Shown here piece by piece: positions 9,881-19,025 of a DNA stretch of 64,000 bases. The position numbers and the translations under genes were made by a program. Position 1 is the first letter of the stretch; the number at the start of each line of letters is the position of its first letter. The notes under the pieces were generated by a model. It did not search any database, was not told where the DNA came from, and saw only the letters and a list, made by a program, of their open reading frames with translations. Origin of the DNA: Arthrobacter sp. StoSoilA2 (lineage in GTDB: Bacteria; Actinomycetota; Actinomycetes; Actinomycetales; Micrococcaceae); NCBI RefSeq assembly GCF_019977195.1, contig NZ_AP024643.1, forward strand, positions 1,984,001 through 2,048,000. The letters run 5' to 3'.

Positions 9881-9909
9881 ATGTTACTCGCCAGTAACTT
9901 AGGGTGCAA
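9881..9909 (-). promoter_or_regulatory. fadAB promoter with overlapping TetR-like operator
   Basis: Read on the minus strand, TTGCAC (9904-9909) and TAACAT (9881-9886) are separated by exactly 17 bases. A perfect inverted repeat GTTACT-CGCC-AGTAAC (9883-9898) covers most of the spacer and part of the -10 box, a position for a repressor. TTACT-N4-AGTAA palindromes resemble operators of TetR-family regulators of lipid genes in actinobacteria. A 16-base direct repeat (9905-9920, 9921-9936) starts inside the -35 element. Confidence 0.7.
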
Positions 9910-9974
9910 GGTGCTGGGTCTGCAAGGTGCTGGGCTTGGAATATCCAAGGGAATGCCAGGGGGTCCTGGGACGC

Positions 9975-10015
9975 AAAAGGCCCGCCACCTCGAACCGGAG
10001 TTCGCGTGACGGGCC
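9975..10015 (-). terminator. Terminator after the RNase D-like gene
   Basis: Imperfect hairpin (9979-10015) with GGCCCG/CGGGCC at its base. On the minus strand it is followed by TTTT (9978-9975), a proper intrinsic terminator for the gene ending at 10034. Confidence 0.7.
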
Positions 10016-10033
10016 CGGAGGCAAGGTAGTGGT

Positions 10034-11377
10034 TCAGTCGGAGTCCTTGGATTGCTGTGCTTCCCTCGGCTTGGACTCCTTGCCGGGGAGTGGCTTTGGG
10101 TTCAGGCACGCCTCGGTCAGGATGGGTGCGGCGAAGGAGATTTGCCATTCCCGCGCACCAAGGGTGCGTAGCTCTTCGGCCACTGATTCCAAAGAAACGT
10201 CCGACGGCGGGCGCCACGCCACGCGCCGCAGGTAGTCCGGGGTGAGCAGGTTCTCAATGGGAAGTTTCAGTTCGTCGGCCTTTTCCTGGAGCGCGGGGCG
10301 GGCCGTGGCGAGGCGTGCCGCAGCGGCCGGATCCCGGTCCACCCACACGCGTGGCGGGGGCGGGGCGTTGGTGGCCAAGTGCAGGGGAGGCAGTTCGGTG
10401 AGCGTGCGGGCGGTCGTTATGCACCGCAGCCATCTGGGGGCTTCGCGCTGGGCGGACCTGCCATGGAAGCCCTTGGTGGCCAGGAGCTGCGGAACGGTGG
10501 TGGGAAGAGCCTTGGCTGCTGCGACGAGGGCGGAATCCGGGATGAGCCGCCCGGGAGCGACATCGCGCTTGCGGGCTAGTTGATCCCGTTCCTGCCACAG
10601 TTCCCGGACGGCGGCCAACTGGCGGCGGTCACGGATCTGGTGGAGTCCGGATGTCTTCCGCCATGGATCCACCCGCGGGGGTGCGATGCCCGCAGCCAGG
10701 ATTCCCGCGAATTCTTCCTCAGCGAATCCGAGCTTGCCGTCGGCCTCCAGAAGTTCGATAAGTTCCTCGCGTAGTTCGGCCAGGACTTCGACGTCGAGGG
10801 CAGCGTAGCGCAGCCACGGTTCCGGCAACGGCCGGGTGGACCAGTCTGCGGCGGAATGTTCTTTGGCGAGACCGAACCCAAGGAGTTGTTCGATGACGGC
10901 AGCGAGCCCCACGCGGGGAAGCCCGGCGAGACGGGCCGCGAGTTCGGTATCGAAGAGTTTGTCCGGCCACATGCCCAGCTCGGAAAGGCACGGCAGGTCC
11001 TGGGTGGCAGCATGCAGGATCCATTCGACGCCCCGTAGGGCGTCATTGACGATGTCCAGGTTGTCAAAGGGCTCGGGGTCGATCAACCAGGTGCCGGCTC
11101 CTTCGCGCCGGATTTGGACCAGGAAAGCGCGTTGGCCATAGCGGAATCCGGAAGCGCGTTCAGCGTCGACACCGGCGGGCCCTGTTCCGGCGGCAATGGC
11201 CGCGGCGCAGCGCTCCAGTCCTGCCAAGGTATCGATGACCAGCGGCACGCCTTCGCGCGGGGTATCGAGATCGATGACTTCAGGGATGTGGCTGTCGAAG
11301 CCTTCAACTTTGATGTGGGTCGTGGGATCAGCAACCGGATCGCCGGTTGTGGTTTTATCCAGGTTTTCAGGGGTCAT
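10034..11377 (-). CDS. rnd: RNase D-like 3'-5' exonuclease with HRDC region
   Basis: 447 aa, DEDDy exonuclease family. The acidic residues are visible as GVDAERASG (Asp71, Glu73), HAATQDLP (Asp) and RYAALDVEVL (Tyr and Asp). The middle (IRDRRQLAAVRELWQERDQLARKRDVAPGRLIPD, read in two parts) is an HRDC-like nucleic-acid-binding domain. The lysine/glutamate-rich tail is probably disordered. The likely role is 3' trimming of structured RNAs. The next gene upstream on the same strand is DUF3000, 59 bases away. Confidence 0.9.
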   Translation of the reverse strand: MTPENLDKTTTGDPVADPTTHIKVEGFDSHIPEVIDLDTPREGVPLVIDTLAGLERCAAAIAAGTGPAGVDAERASGFRYGQRAFLVQIRREGAGTWLIDPEPFDNLDIVNDALRGVEWILHAATQDLPCLSELGMWPDKLFDTELAARLAGLPRVGLAAVIEQLLGFGLAKEHSAADWSTRPLPEPWLRYAALDVEVLAELREELIELLEADGKLGFAEEEFAGILAAGIAPPRVDPWRKTSGLHQIRDRRQLAAVRELWQERDQLARKRDVAPGRLIPDSALVAAAKALPTTVPQLLATKGFHGRSAQREAPRWLRCITTARTLTELPPLHLATNAPPPPRVWVDRDPAAAARLATARPALQEKADELKLPIENLLTPDYLRRVAWRPPSDVSLESVAEELRTLGAREWQISFAAPILTEACLNPKPLPGKESKPREAQQSKDSD

Positions 11378-11436
11378 GGTGGCTTAAGCTTACCGATTCC
11401 TGCTGCTGCAGGCCCTCGCGGACGAATTCAGGGCAT

Positions 11437-12096
11437 TCAATTGAGCCTCCTGTTGGGTAGTCCAGTGACGCCTGGTGGAAGGGGCGGCAGTCCGGCGAAC
11501 GTACAAACCATGTCAGACCAGGCTTCCAGGTGTGCTTGCACATTGGCCGTGGCAGGCGTCCAGGAGGCCCGCAATTCGATATCTATTGTGTCGGGGCGAT
11601 CGGAGAGGGTGCCGAAGCTCTCGGAGAGAATCCTCGTGGCGGTCCCTCCGGCAGCGCGGTACTGGGCAGCATGGTTTTCGAGGGCTTCCACCAGCCAGGT
11701 CCAGGCGACGGAACCCAGCATGGTGTCGTTTCCCATTTCGGCATCCATCTGGGCGCGGATATAGGTGACAATCCTGAATTCGCCTTCCCATACGGCTGAT
11801 CCATCGGGATCGTACAGCAGGATGAAACGGCCCGTGGCCAATTCCTCGTCGTCTTCATCCGGAGGGCCGGCGTTCTGCTTTTCGGCGAAGGCTTTGGCTG
11901 CAGGGCCGTGGACCGGTACCTGCCGGGTAGCTGCCGTGGGGCTGAAGACTTCCGCTCCAAGGGCCACGGCATATGGTGCCAGACGGGCGGGCGCGGGGAT
12001 TTCGTCCAACCGCAGTTCGCTGCGGCATTGTGCTTTTCGTAGCGTTCCCAAGGCGAAAAGAAATTCCGAGGGAACCTGGGCGAGGGCGTTCACCAT
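11437..12096 (-). CDS. DUF3000 domain-containing protein
   Basis: 219 aa, an actinobacteria-specific family of unknown function commonly found beside the RNase D-like gene, as here. Recognisable stretches are SELRLDEIPAPARLAPYA and GRFILLYDPDGSAVWEGEFRIV. There is no ribosome site; TAATCT is only 3 bases before the ATG and 6 before an in-frame GTG, so translation may be leaderless from either codon. No membrane segment. Confidence 0.82.
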   Translation of the reverse strand: MVNALAQVPSEFLFALGTLRKAQCRSELRLDEIPAPARLAPYAVALGAEVFSPTAATRQVPVHGPAAKAFAEKQNAGPPDEDDEELATGRFILLYDPDGSAVWEGEFRIVTYIRAQMDAEMGNDTMLGSVAWTWLVEALENHAAQYRAAGGTATRILSESFGTLSDRPDTIDIELRASWTPATANVQAHLEAWSDMVCTFAGLPPLPPGVTGLPNRRLN

Positions 12097-12110
12097 CGCA
12101 GATTATGCGT

Positions 12111-12146
12111 CCGGGGCGGCGAATCCCTGTAGGCTCGCCGCCCCGG
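12111..12146 (-). terminator. GC-rich hairpin downstream of the threonine aldolase gene
   Basis: Perfect 12-bp stem (12111-12122 with 12135-12146) in the gap between ltaE and DUF3000. There is no T-run, and it overlaps the DUF3000 promoter zone. Confidence 0.55.
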
Positions 12147-12165
12147 ACAATTCCTTGTTCACTTG

Positions 12166-13284
12166 TTAGCTGGCCGCCAAATCGCTGGCCAGCTCCCGCT
12201 TAATGGCGGCGACGAAGGCATCGATATCTTCCTCCGTGGTATCGAAGGAACACATCCACCTGACTTCACCACGGGCAGCGTCCCAATCGTAAAAGGCGAA
12301 GGATGAGCGCAGGCGGTCTGCGACTCCGGCGGGCAGGATCGCAAAGACGCCGTTCGATTGTGTCGCCTGGGTGGGCTCCACGCCGTCGATACCTTCGATC
12401 GCCGAGCGCAGGCGTGCTGCCATCGCGTTGGCGTGGGCCGCTGACCGCAGCCACAGTCCGTCCTCCAGCAAGGCTATGAACTGCGCCGAAATGAAGCGCA
12501 TCTTCGAAGCCAGCTGCATGTTCATTTTCCGAAGGAATTTCAGGCCGTCGGCTGCTTCAGGGTTGAGGGCAACCACGACTTCACCAAAAAGCAGGCCGTT
12601 CTTGGTACCGCCGAATGACAGGATGTCCACACCGGCGTCGCGCGTGAACGTACGCAGGGGGACGCCAAGGTGTGCTGCAGCGTTTGCCAGCCGTGCTCCG
12701 TCCATGTGCAACTTCATGCCCTTGGCATGGGCGTGATCGGCGATGGCGCGCACTTCTTCAGGGGTGTAGCAGGTGCCCAATTCGGTGGTCTGGGTGATGG
12801 AGACAACCAAGGGTTGCGCGCGGTGCTCATCGCCCCAGCCCCAGGCTTCACGGTCGATCAACGCGGGCGTGAGCTTTCCGTCTTCCGTGGGTACCTGCAG
12901 GAGCTTGATGCCGCCCACGCGCTCGGGCGCCCCATTCTCGTCCATGTTGATGTGCGCCGTGGAAGCGCAAATGACGGCGCCCCAGCGGGGGAGGAGAGAC
13001 TGCAGGGACAGGACGTTGGCCCCTGTGCCATTGAAGACAGGGAAGGTTTCGATGCCACTGCCGAACTGCTGTTCCAGGACCTCCTGGAGCCGGGCAGTGT
13101 AAACGTCCTCACCATAAGAGACCTGGTGGCCTCCGTTGGCTGTAGCCAGGGCAGACAGGATCTCCGGGTGGACCCCGGAGTAATTGTCCGATGCAAACCC
13201 CCGGACCGAGGGATCATGGAGTTGCCCCGATGCTGCGGTGGCGCCGGGGATTGCCTCTGTTGTGCTCGTCACTGGTTCGTTCAC
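12166..13284 (-). CDS. ltaE: Low-specificity L-threonine aldolase
   Basis: PLP enzyme that splits L-threonine to glycine and acetaldehyde. GTG 13284 is taken as start (372 aa), because the longer open frame upstream runs into the neighbouring SDR gene and does not look like the family. Motifs: FASDNYSGVHPEIL, the cofactor region HMDGARLANAA, and the Schiff-base Lys in LSFGGTKNGLLFGE. It lies 10 bases after the SDR stop, so the two genes probably form an operon. Confidence 0.9.
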   Translation of the reverse strand: MNEPVTSTTEAIPGATAASGQLHDPSVRGFASDNYSGVHPEILSALATANGGHQVSYGEDVYTARLQEVLEQQFGSGIETFPVFNGTGANVLSLQSLLPRWGAVICASTAHINMDENGAPERVGGIKLLQVPTEDGKLTPALIDREAWGWGDEHRAQPLVVSITQTTELGTCYTPEEVRAIADHAHAKGMKLHMDGARLANAAAHLGVPLRTFTRDAGVDILSFGGTKNGLLFGEVVVALNPEAADGLKFLRKMNMQLASKMRFISAQFIALLEDGLWLRSAAHANAMAARLRSAIEGIDGVEPTQATQSNGVFAILPAGVADRLRSSFAFYDWDAARGEVRWMCSFDTTEEDIDAFVAAIKRELASDLAAS

Positions 13285-13294
13285 GCTTTCAAGT

Positions 13295-14044
13295 CTATTT
13301 GGCCAACAGGATGCGCTGGCCGTTGATGGTGGCCGCAGGTTTGTCGAAGAGCCCGACGACGGCAGCGGCCAGTTCTTCGACGTCGGTATAGCCGGGGAAA
13401 CGCCGCTCCGGATGCTCGCGCCGCATTCCGGCATCGACGAGGGATTTGACCACGAAAATAACAGCGGCGCTGTGTTGCTGCGGTGCTGCGGCTTGCTGAG
13501 GTGCGCGGTCTTGCGCGTCTCCGGCCTGCGCTTGGCGGAAACCGTCCGCTACCGCGAGTGTCCAGGCTTCCGCAGCGGCCTTGGCAGCCGCATAGCTGGC
13601 GGTAGCGGCTGTGGGAGCAGACGCAGTAGTGGACGAGACCATGGCAAAACGGCCATATGGTGATTCTTCCAACTGGCGATAGAAGACGCGGGAGACATTA
13701 CGCAGGGTGGTGATCGCGCCCTCTTCAAGGGAGGTCCAGTCGTCGTCGGACTGGTCCTCGATGCCGGTCGCACTGCGCCAGCCACCCACAAGATGGATGA
13801 CGCCGTCCACCCGGTCGATGCCGAGCTGACGAATCGTCTCTGCAAGCTCACGGACGGCGTCAAGGCTTGCGAGGTCGCAAACCAGCGGAGTCACGCCATC
13901 TCCGGCCTCCAAAGCTGCGGTCTTGATGCGGACGTCGTCTGAACCGATGGTGAAAACCCTGTGACCGGCGGCCGCCAAAGCGCGCGCCGCGGCGACGCCG
14001 GACGCGCTGCTGCCGCCGGTCACGAGGACTGTCAGTGGGCTCAT
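13295..14044 (-). CDS. Short-chain dehydrogenase/reductase
   Basis: 249 aa. A classical SDR fold is visible: the TGGSSASGVAAA cofactor loop near the N-terminus, catalytic Ser in VSSTTAS, and the Tyr-x3-Lys pair in SYAAAKAAAEAW. A Gln/Ala-rich low-complexity insert around residues 170-190 is unusual for the family. The start shares one base with the stop of the DUF6421 gene. Substrate unknown. Confidence 0.88.
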   Translation of the reverse strand: MSPLTVLVTGGSSASGVAAARALAAAGHRVFTIGSDDVRIKTAALEAGDGVTPLVCDLASLDAVRELAETIRQLGIDRVDGVIHLVGGWRSATGIEDQSDDDWTSLEEGAITTLRNVSRVFYRQLEESPYGRFAMVSSTTASAPTAATASYAAAKAAAEAWTLAVADGFRQAQAGDAQDRAPQQAAAPQQHSAAVIFVVKSLVDAGMRREHPERRFPGYTDVEELAAAVVGLFDKPAATINGQRILLAK

Positions 14045-15411
14045 CAGGCCGCCATCGCGCCAGTGATGCCGGTAGTGGATTCGATAACAGGGCGCATTTT
14101 CTTCTCCAATGCTTCGTAGAACATGGACAGCGGGAACTCATCGTCCAGGACTTGATCGGTAAGGCCGCGGGGGGCACCGTTCAAAGGCAAGGCATCAGGG
14201 CCCTTGGCCCAGATCGATGCCGGGTGTGGAGTCACTGTACCGGAAATGAGTTCGTAGGCCGCAAGCCAGTGGGCAGCCTTCGGGCGGTCGATGGAACGCC
14301 AGTACAGCTCTTCGATCCTGGCACCGAGTTCGATGACTACATCTGCCGCTTCGTCCCAGTCGATGCGGAGCTTGCTGTCCGTCCAGTGCAGCACGTGGTG
14401 TTGGTGCATCCACGCGAACAGGAGCTGGCCACCAAGGCCGTCGTAATTGCGGACCCGGCTGCCTGTGATGGCGAACCGGAAGATCCGGTCAAAAATCACC
14501 GCGTACTGCACGAGCTTGGCGTGCTTGCGTGCATCAGGATCGGCGTTCTCGTCCTTTTCGATGCGAACGGACTCGCGGAAGGCCGTCAGGTCGCATCGGA
14601 GCTCTTCCAAAGAGTAGAGGAAGAACGGCATGCGCTGCTTGATCATGAACGGATCAAAGGGAAGGTCGCCGCGCATGTGCGTGCGGTCGTGGATCAAGTC
14701 CCACATGACGAAGGTGCGCTGGGTGAGATCCTGGTCTTCAAGGAGCTCCGCGGCGTCCGCAGGGAGCTCAAGTGACGTGGTGGCCGCCGCAGCCTTGAGT
14801 ACGCGCCGGAAGCGGGCCGCTTCGCGGTCTGCAAAGATGGCGCCCCACGTGAATGTCGGCGTCTCCCGGACAGCCACTGTCTCCGGGAAGAGGACTGCCG
14901 AGTTGGTGTCGTAGCCCGGTGTGAAATCCACAAAACGGATCGGAACGAACAGCTTGTTGGAGTACTCGCCAGCTTCCAGTCCCCCAATGAACTCCGGCCA
15001 AATGACCTCGATCAAGACAGCCTCCACCAGCCGGTTGGTGCTGCCGTTCTGGGTGTACATCGGGAAGACCACCAGATGCTGGAGTCCATCCACCCGCTGT
15101 TCCTGCGGCTGGAAGGCCTGGAGGGAGTCCAGGAAATCCGGAACTCCAAAGCCGTCCTGAACCCAGCGGCTGAAGTCTTCCACCAACAGTTCAAGGTATC
15201 GGGCGTCGTGGGGGAAATGAGGGGCCAGCGTGTTGATGGAGTCCGAAATCCTTGCCACCAGTTGGGCGGCTTCAGCGTGGGCAGCCGGATCCTTAATGGA
15301 ACCGTCCTGCTCCTGGTAAGCCTGGAGTGCGGTGGCAGCGGCCTTGAGTGCAGTCCACTCCGCGTTGTCGGCAGTGACACGCGGGAGGGCGGCGGTGGCG
15401 GTGATAGTCAT
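14044..15411 (-). CDS. DUF6421 family protein
   Basis: 455 aa from ATG 15411, chosen because AAAGGA lies just upstream; an earlier in-frame ATG at 15462 has no such site. I recognise it as a DUF6421-type actinobacterial protein, a soluble family without known function. Typical stretches are FVDFTPGYDTNSAVLFPETVAV and LIHDRTHMRGDLPFD, which include His/Asp clusters. It heads the run DUF6421-SDR-ltaE. Confidence 0.78.
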   Translation of the reverse strand: MTITATAALPRVTADNAEWTALKAAATALQAYQEQDGSIKDPAAHAEAAQLVARISDSINTLAPHFPHDARYLELLVEDFSRWVQDGFGVPDFLDSLQAFQPQEQRVDGLQHLVVFPMYTQNGSTNRLVEAVLIEVIWPEFIGGLEAGEYSNKLFVPIRFVDFTPGYDTNSAVLFPETVAVRETPTFTWGAIFADREAARFRRVLKAAAATTSLELPADAAELLEDQDLTQRTFVMWDLIHDRTHMRGDLPFDPFMIKQRMPFFLYSLEELRCDLTAFRESVRIEKDENADPDARKHAKLVQYAVIFDRIFRFAITGSRVRNYDGLGGQLLFAWMHQHHVLHWTDSKLRIDWDEAADVVIELGARIEELYWRSIDRPKAAHWLAAYELISGTVTPHPASIWAKGPDALPLNGAPRGLTDQVLDDEFPLSMFYEALEKKMRPVIESTTGITGAMAA

Positions 15412-15596
15412 TGATGCTCGTCCTTTCAGAAGTCGTTCATGCTTCTGATGTGAGCGTAGCAACCGAAAAGTTTAGCTAATCCAAAAAACAGTTGAGCATA
15501 AGAAACTCTGGTGGAAACGGTTGTTTCAAAGCGTCCGAGATGCAGCAGCTGCGCATTCCGGGACGGGCACCGCACGCGAGACCGCCCCGGAAGGGC

Positions 15597-16055
15597 CTAC
15601 TTCTTTTCGGGTTCAGCCGGCTCTTTCGACTCCACAAGCCGCAGCGAGATCGAGTTGATGCAGAAGCGCTGGTCCGTGGGAGTGCCGTAGCCCTCACCTT
15701 CAAACACGTGGCCCAAATGCGAGTCGCAGTTGGCACACCGGACTTCCACCCGGTCCATCCCCATCGTGCGGTCATGGAGGTAACGCACCGTGCCCTCGGC
15801 CAACGGTGCCCAGAAGGACGGCCAACCACAATGGGAATCAAACTTTTCGTGGCTGGTGAACAACTGGCTGCCACAAGCGCGGCACTGATAAACGCCTTCG
15901 GTATGAGTGTCCCAGTACTCGCCGGTGTAAGGCCGCTCAGTACCCGCCTGGCGCAGCACGCGGTACTCATCCGGAGTCAGCTCTTCACGCCACTGGGCAT
16001 CGGACTTCTCCATGGGCACGGCCGTGGTCTTGCTGGTGTTCTCAGGAGTGTTCAT
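15597..16055 (-). CDS. msrB: Peptide-methionine (R)-S-oxide reductase
   Basis: 152 aa. It reduces methionine R-sulfoxide in oxidised proteins. Zinc Cys pairs are at residues 58/61 (CRAC) and 107/110 (CANC), the catalytic Cys132 is in RFCINS, and HCGWPSFW gives the substrate pocket. Cytoplasmic, no signal peptide. The gene ends close to the convergent border of the DUF6421 operon. Confidence 0.95.
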   Translation of the reverse strand: MNTPENTSKTTAVPMEKSDAQWREELTPDEYRVLRQAGTERPYTGEYWDTHTEGVYQCRACGSQLFTSHEKFDSHCGWPSFWAPLAEGTVRYLHDRTMGMDRVEVRCANCDSHLGHVFEGEGYGTPTDQRFCINSISLRLVESKEPAEPEKK

Positions 16056-16069
16056 GTCTTATGCAACGC

Positions 16070-16561
16070 TCACGAGTCGCCGATAAATCCCGAACCCGCA
16101 TACAAGTGAAGAACTGGAAGCCCCAACTGGTCCTGCGCCTTATTGGCCCAATCCGTGTGGAAAGTATCCGCGATTGCGTGCGGACGTGTTACCACCACAG
16201 CTTGCGCGGCATCCAGTGCCCGGACCTTCGCTACCAAGCCGGCCACGGCACCGCCGTCGACGATCTCGCCCGTGACACCCCCGCCCAAACCTTCCAGCGC
16301 AGCCAACGAAGTGGCCAGTGTTTCCGACGCCTCCGCCCTCTCAGCATCCGGGTTGGGGGACTGGCCACCAAGTTCCCGGAACGCTTTGGCAATATCGAGC
16401 ATGGAAAGGTTCTCCAGGAAATCAACCAGGAGATGTCGCTCGGTATTGGCCGGGACCAGGACAACCAAAGGTGCGTCGCCGCCGTCGACCAATTTGGCGA
16501 TGTTGACGCGGTCGTCGGGACCAAGGGGCTCTTCTGTCAGGATGACGATGGGATCGCTCAT
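16070..16561 (-). CDS. Conserved hypothetical protein
   Basis: 163 aa from ATG 16561; the longer open frame upstream adds a low-quality Arg-rich stretch. Alternating hydrophobic segments (PIVILTEEPL, PLVVLVPAN, AQAVVVTRPH) suggest a Rossmann-like alpha/beta fold similar to universal-stress-type proteins, but no nucleotide motif is certain. It is 14 bases upstream of msrB on the same strand and probably in the same transcript. Confidence 0.68.
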   Translation of the reverse strand: MSDPIVILTEEPLGPDDRVNIAKLVDGGDAPLVVLVPANTERHLLVDFLENLSMLDIAKAFRELGGQSPNPDAERAEASETLATSLAALEGLGGGVTGEIVDGGAVAGLVAKVRALDAAQAVVVTRPHAIADTFHTDWANKAQDQLGLPVLHLYAGSGFIGDS

Positions 16562-16696
16562 GGCTACAGCGTAGTCCCGCCGAACAGCACGACGCAGATT
16601 TTCGGCCCTCAATTCTCCCAGCCCATTCCCGCAACCAATCCGCCGCGCTGCCTCCACGTGCATGGACCACGGCCACTGAACGGCGACAATGGAGCC

Positions 16697-17965
16697 ATGG
16701 CATTGAATACCCGGTCAGCGAGCGACGCTGCAGAGAAGAAAATGTCCCTGCGCACTAAATGGGCCATCGCAGGAATCCTCACCGGAGGGACACTCGCAGG
16801 ACTCGTCGGTGCCGGATCTTCAGCGCTCGCAGTGTATTTTGCCCGGCGCGTCATTACGCCCGCTGCCCGTCACGAGGACCAGGAGGTTCTCGCCGTCATC
16901 CGTGGAGACAAAGGACTGCAGGTCATCCTTGCGGCCACCCCGGACACCACCATCGACGGCGTGTTCAGCCTCTTCTTCGAGGGCGGTAAAGGCCATGCCA
17001 GGATTGGCAGGATCGTGTCCTACTCACCGGCTGAACAAACGGTGCTGCGCGAGGTCGAAGAGGTCTACAGCGGCAATCTGGCTGAAGCCCGCCGGGGATG
17101 GTGGAGCGGCGCGACCTACCCGGATCCCGCTGCCATCGGCCTGGCCGCCGAGGACGTGGAGATTGACCTCGACGTCGGAAAGGCGCCAGCGTGGTTGGTC
17201 CGGGCGGATGCAGCTACCCACGCGCCCATCTGGGCGATCATGGTGCACGGCCGCGGTGCCACCAGGCTTGAAGGCCTCAGGGCTGTACGGACCGCGCGGG
17301 AGCTGGGACTGGACAGCCTGCTGATTTCATACCGCAATGACGGACTTGCACCCTCGGCACTTGACGGGCGGTACGGCCTGGGCTCCACGGAGTGGCGCGA
17401 CGTGGAAGCCGCCATCGAATATGCGATGGCACACGGCGCCCGGGAAGTGGTCCTGTTCGGCTGGTCCATGGGTGGAGCCATCAGCCTCCAAACAGCCGAT
17501 CTGTCCAGGCACAGGCACCTGATCCGTGCATTGGTGCTGGACGCGCCAGTGATTAATTGGGTCAACGTGATGGCCCACCATGCAGAGATGAACAGGATCC
17601 CCTACAACGTAGGCCGATACGGACAGCTGATGCTCGGGCATCCACTGGGCCGCCGGCTCACCGGGCTATCCGCTCCCGTGGATTTCAAAGCGATGGACTG
17701 GGAAGCACGGGCCGTTGAGCTACGAACCCCAACCTTGCTGATCCACAGTGTCGATGATGACTACGTCCCCTTTGAGCCTTCTGCCAGCCTTGCGGAGAAG
17801 AACCCGGAAATGGTGACGTTTGAACCGTTCCACGGAGCGCGGCACACGAAGGAGTGGAACGTTGACCCGGAGAAATGGGAACGGCTGGTTCGCTCGTGGC
17901 TTCAGCGTCAATTGGCTCCACGGAACAATCCCGGGCAAACAGAGGGTGACGGGCAGGTCGGGTGA
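16697..17965 (+). CDS. Alpha/beta hydrolase with N-terminal membrane helix
   Basis: 422 aa from ATG 16697; ATG 16742 is the alternative start, and neither has a perfect ribosome site. Residues about 20-40 form one transmembrane helix. The rest is a serine hydrolase fold: oxyanion segment MVHGRGATR, nucleophile elbow LFGWSMGGA, a late Asp in LIHSVDDDYVP, and His in FHGARHTKEW. This is the pattern of prolyl-oligopeptidase-like esterases facing the periplasmic side. Substrate unknown. Confidence 0.85.
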   Translation: MALNTRSASDAAEKKMSLRTKWAIAGILTGGTLAGLVGAGSSALAVYFARRVITPAARHEDQEVLAVIRGDKGLQVILAATPDTTIDGVFSLFFEGGKGHARIGRIVSYSPAEQTVLREVEEVYSGNLAEARRGWWSGATYPDPAAIGLAAEDVEIDLDVGKAPAWLVRADAATHAPIWAIMVHGRGATRLEGLRAVRTARELGLDSLLISYRNDGLAPSALDGRYGLGSTEWRDVEAAIEYAMAHGAREVVLFGWSMGGAISLQTADLSRHRHLIRALVLDAPVINWVNVMAHHAEMNRIPYNVGRYGQLMLGHPLGRRLTGLSAPVDFKAMDWEARAVELRTPTLLIHSVDDDYVPFEPSASLAEKNPEMVTFEPFHGARHTKEWNVDPEKWERLVRSWLQRQLAPRNNPGQTEGDGQVG

Positions 17966-17967
17966 CG

Positions 17968-18462
17968 CTAGCCCTTGGCGCCGATCGGGGCGGTCACGGC
18001 CTTGGTCAGCCGGACCAGGTCCTTTGGGGCAAGTTCGATGTCGAGACCGCGTCGCCCGCCGGACACCAGGATGGTGTCAAAGGACAACGCGGAATCATCC
18101 AGGACTGTAGGGGAGGGCTGGCGCTGGCCCAAAGGGGAGATTCCGCCCAAGACGTAGCCGGTCCGGCGCTCGGCCGCCTTGGGGTCCGCCATGGCTGCCT
18201 TCTTCGAACCCAGGGCTGCCGCCACGGACTTGAGGTCCAGGGTTCCTGAAACGGGGACGATGCCGACGGCGAGTTTGCCTTCGACTTCAACCATCAAAGT
18301 CTTGAAAACCCGCTTGGGATCGATGCCCAGGACTTCGGCAGCTTCCAGCCCATAACTTGCGGCCGATGGATCATGGGAATACGGGTGCAGCACGAAGGGA
18401 ACGCCGGCCGCAGCTAGTGCTGCAGTGGCCGGCGTTCCCTGTGATGCCATCTTCTTGGCCAT
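17968..18462 (-). CDS. ybaK: Cys-tRNA(Pro)/Cys-tRNA(Cys) deacylase, YbaK/EbsC family
   Basis: 164 aa. Hydrolyses Cys-tRNA(Pro) made by error by prolyl-tRNA synthetase. Family signatures: KTLMVEVEGKLAVGIVPVSG with the conserved Lys, and YVLGGISPLGQ with the GGISP loop. It converges on the alpha/beta hydrolase gene with only 2 bases between stops. An alternative start is ATG five codons in. Confidence 0.92.
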   Translation of the reverse strand: MAKKMASQGTPATAALAAAGVPFVLHPYSHDPSAASYGLEAAEVLGIDPKRVFKTLMVEVEGKLAVGIVPVSGTLDLKSVAAALGSKKAAMADPKAAERRTGYVLGGISPLGQRQPSPTVLDDSALSFDTILVSGGRRGLDIELAPKDLVRLTKAVTAPIGAKG

Positions 18463-18520
18463 GTGCCAGGACGCCTCTCACCTTTGCTGTGCAGAAAGTG
18501 GCTTTGCCTTGCAGAAAGGC

Positions 18521-18988
18521 TTAGCGTTCCAAACGGCTTGCTGCCGCCACTTTCCGCTTGATCCTGCCCAGCATGGCGGTCATGCCGCGCATACGCAGGG
18601 GAGTGATGGCCCTGGTCAATCCCAGCAACTCCGGCATGTCATCCGGAACGTCCAGAATTTCCTGGGCCGTCAACCCATCGAGTCCTTCGTGCAGTACCCC
18701 GGCGAATCCACGCGTGGTGGGAGCCTCCGGAGGCGCTTTGAAAAACAACCGGTAGGCGCGGGGGCCTTCGGCATTGTCCTTGTTTTTCTCGGATTCGATC
18801 GTGAGGAACAAAGGTGACTGGCACTCCACAACCTGCTCCAGCAACTCCGGGTGGTCCTTGAGGCGCTCCGGAAGCTCCGGCAGCCCACGCGAGAACTCGA
18901 GCAGCAGTTGCAGGCGGTCAGGCTCCGTCAGTGCCTGGAAGTCATCGACGATTTCCGCCAGTGCGGCGGGCAAAGTGTTGGTACTCAT
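18521..18988 (-). CDS. sufE: SufE family sulfur-acceptor protein
   Basis: 155 aa from ATG 18988. SufE takes persulfide sulfur from a cysteine desulfurase on a conserved Cys, here Cys56 in VVECQSPLFL. Other family parts are ALTEPDRLQLLLEF and GLTRAITPLRMRGM. It follows the sulfurtransferase gene by 37 bases, a pairing also common in related actinobacteria and consistent with a shared role in sulfur trafficking. Confidence 0.92.
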   Translation of the reverse strand: MSTNTLPAALAEIVDDFQALTEPDRLQLLLEFSRGLPELPERLKDHPELLEQVVECQSPLFLTIESEKNKDNAEGPRAYRLFFKAPPEAPTTRGFAGVLHEGLDGLTAQEILDVPDDMPELLGLTRAITPLRMRGMTAMLGRIKRKVAAASRLER

Positions 18989-19025
18989 CACTTCCAGCTT
19001 ACGCACAACGGCGCTGATTGCATTG

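Noticed and set aside
16061..16696. Long N-terminal extension of the alpha/beta hydrolase frame
   Set aside because: It lies antisense to the conserved hypothetical gene at 16070-16561 and lacks any start signal; the hydrolase starts near its membrane helix.
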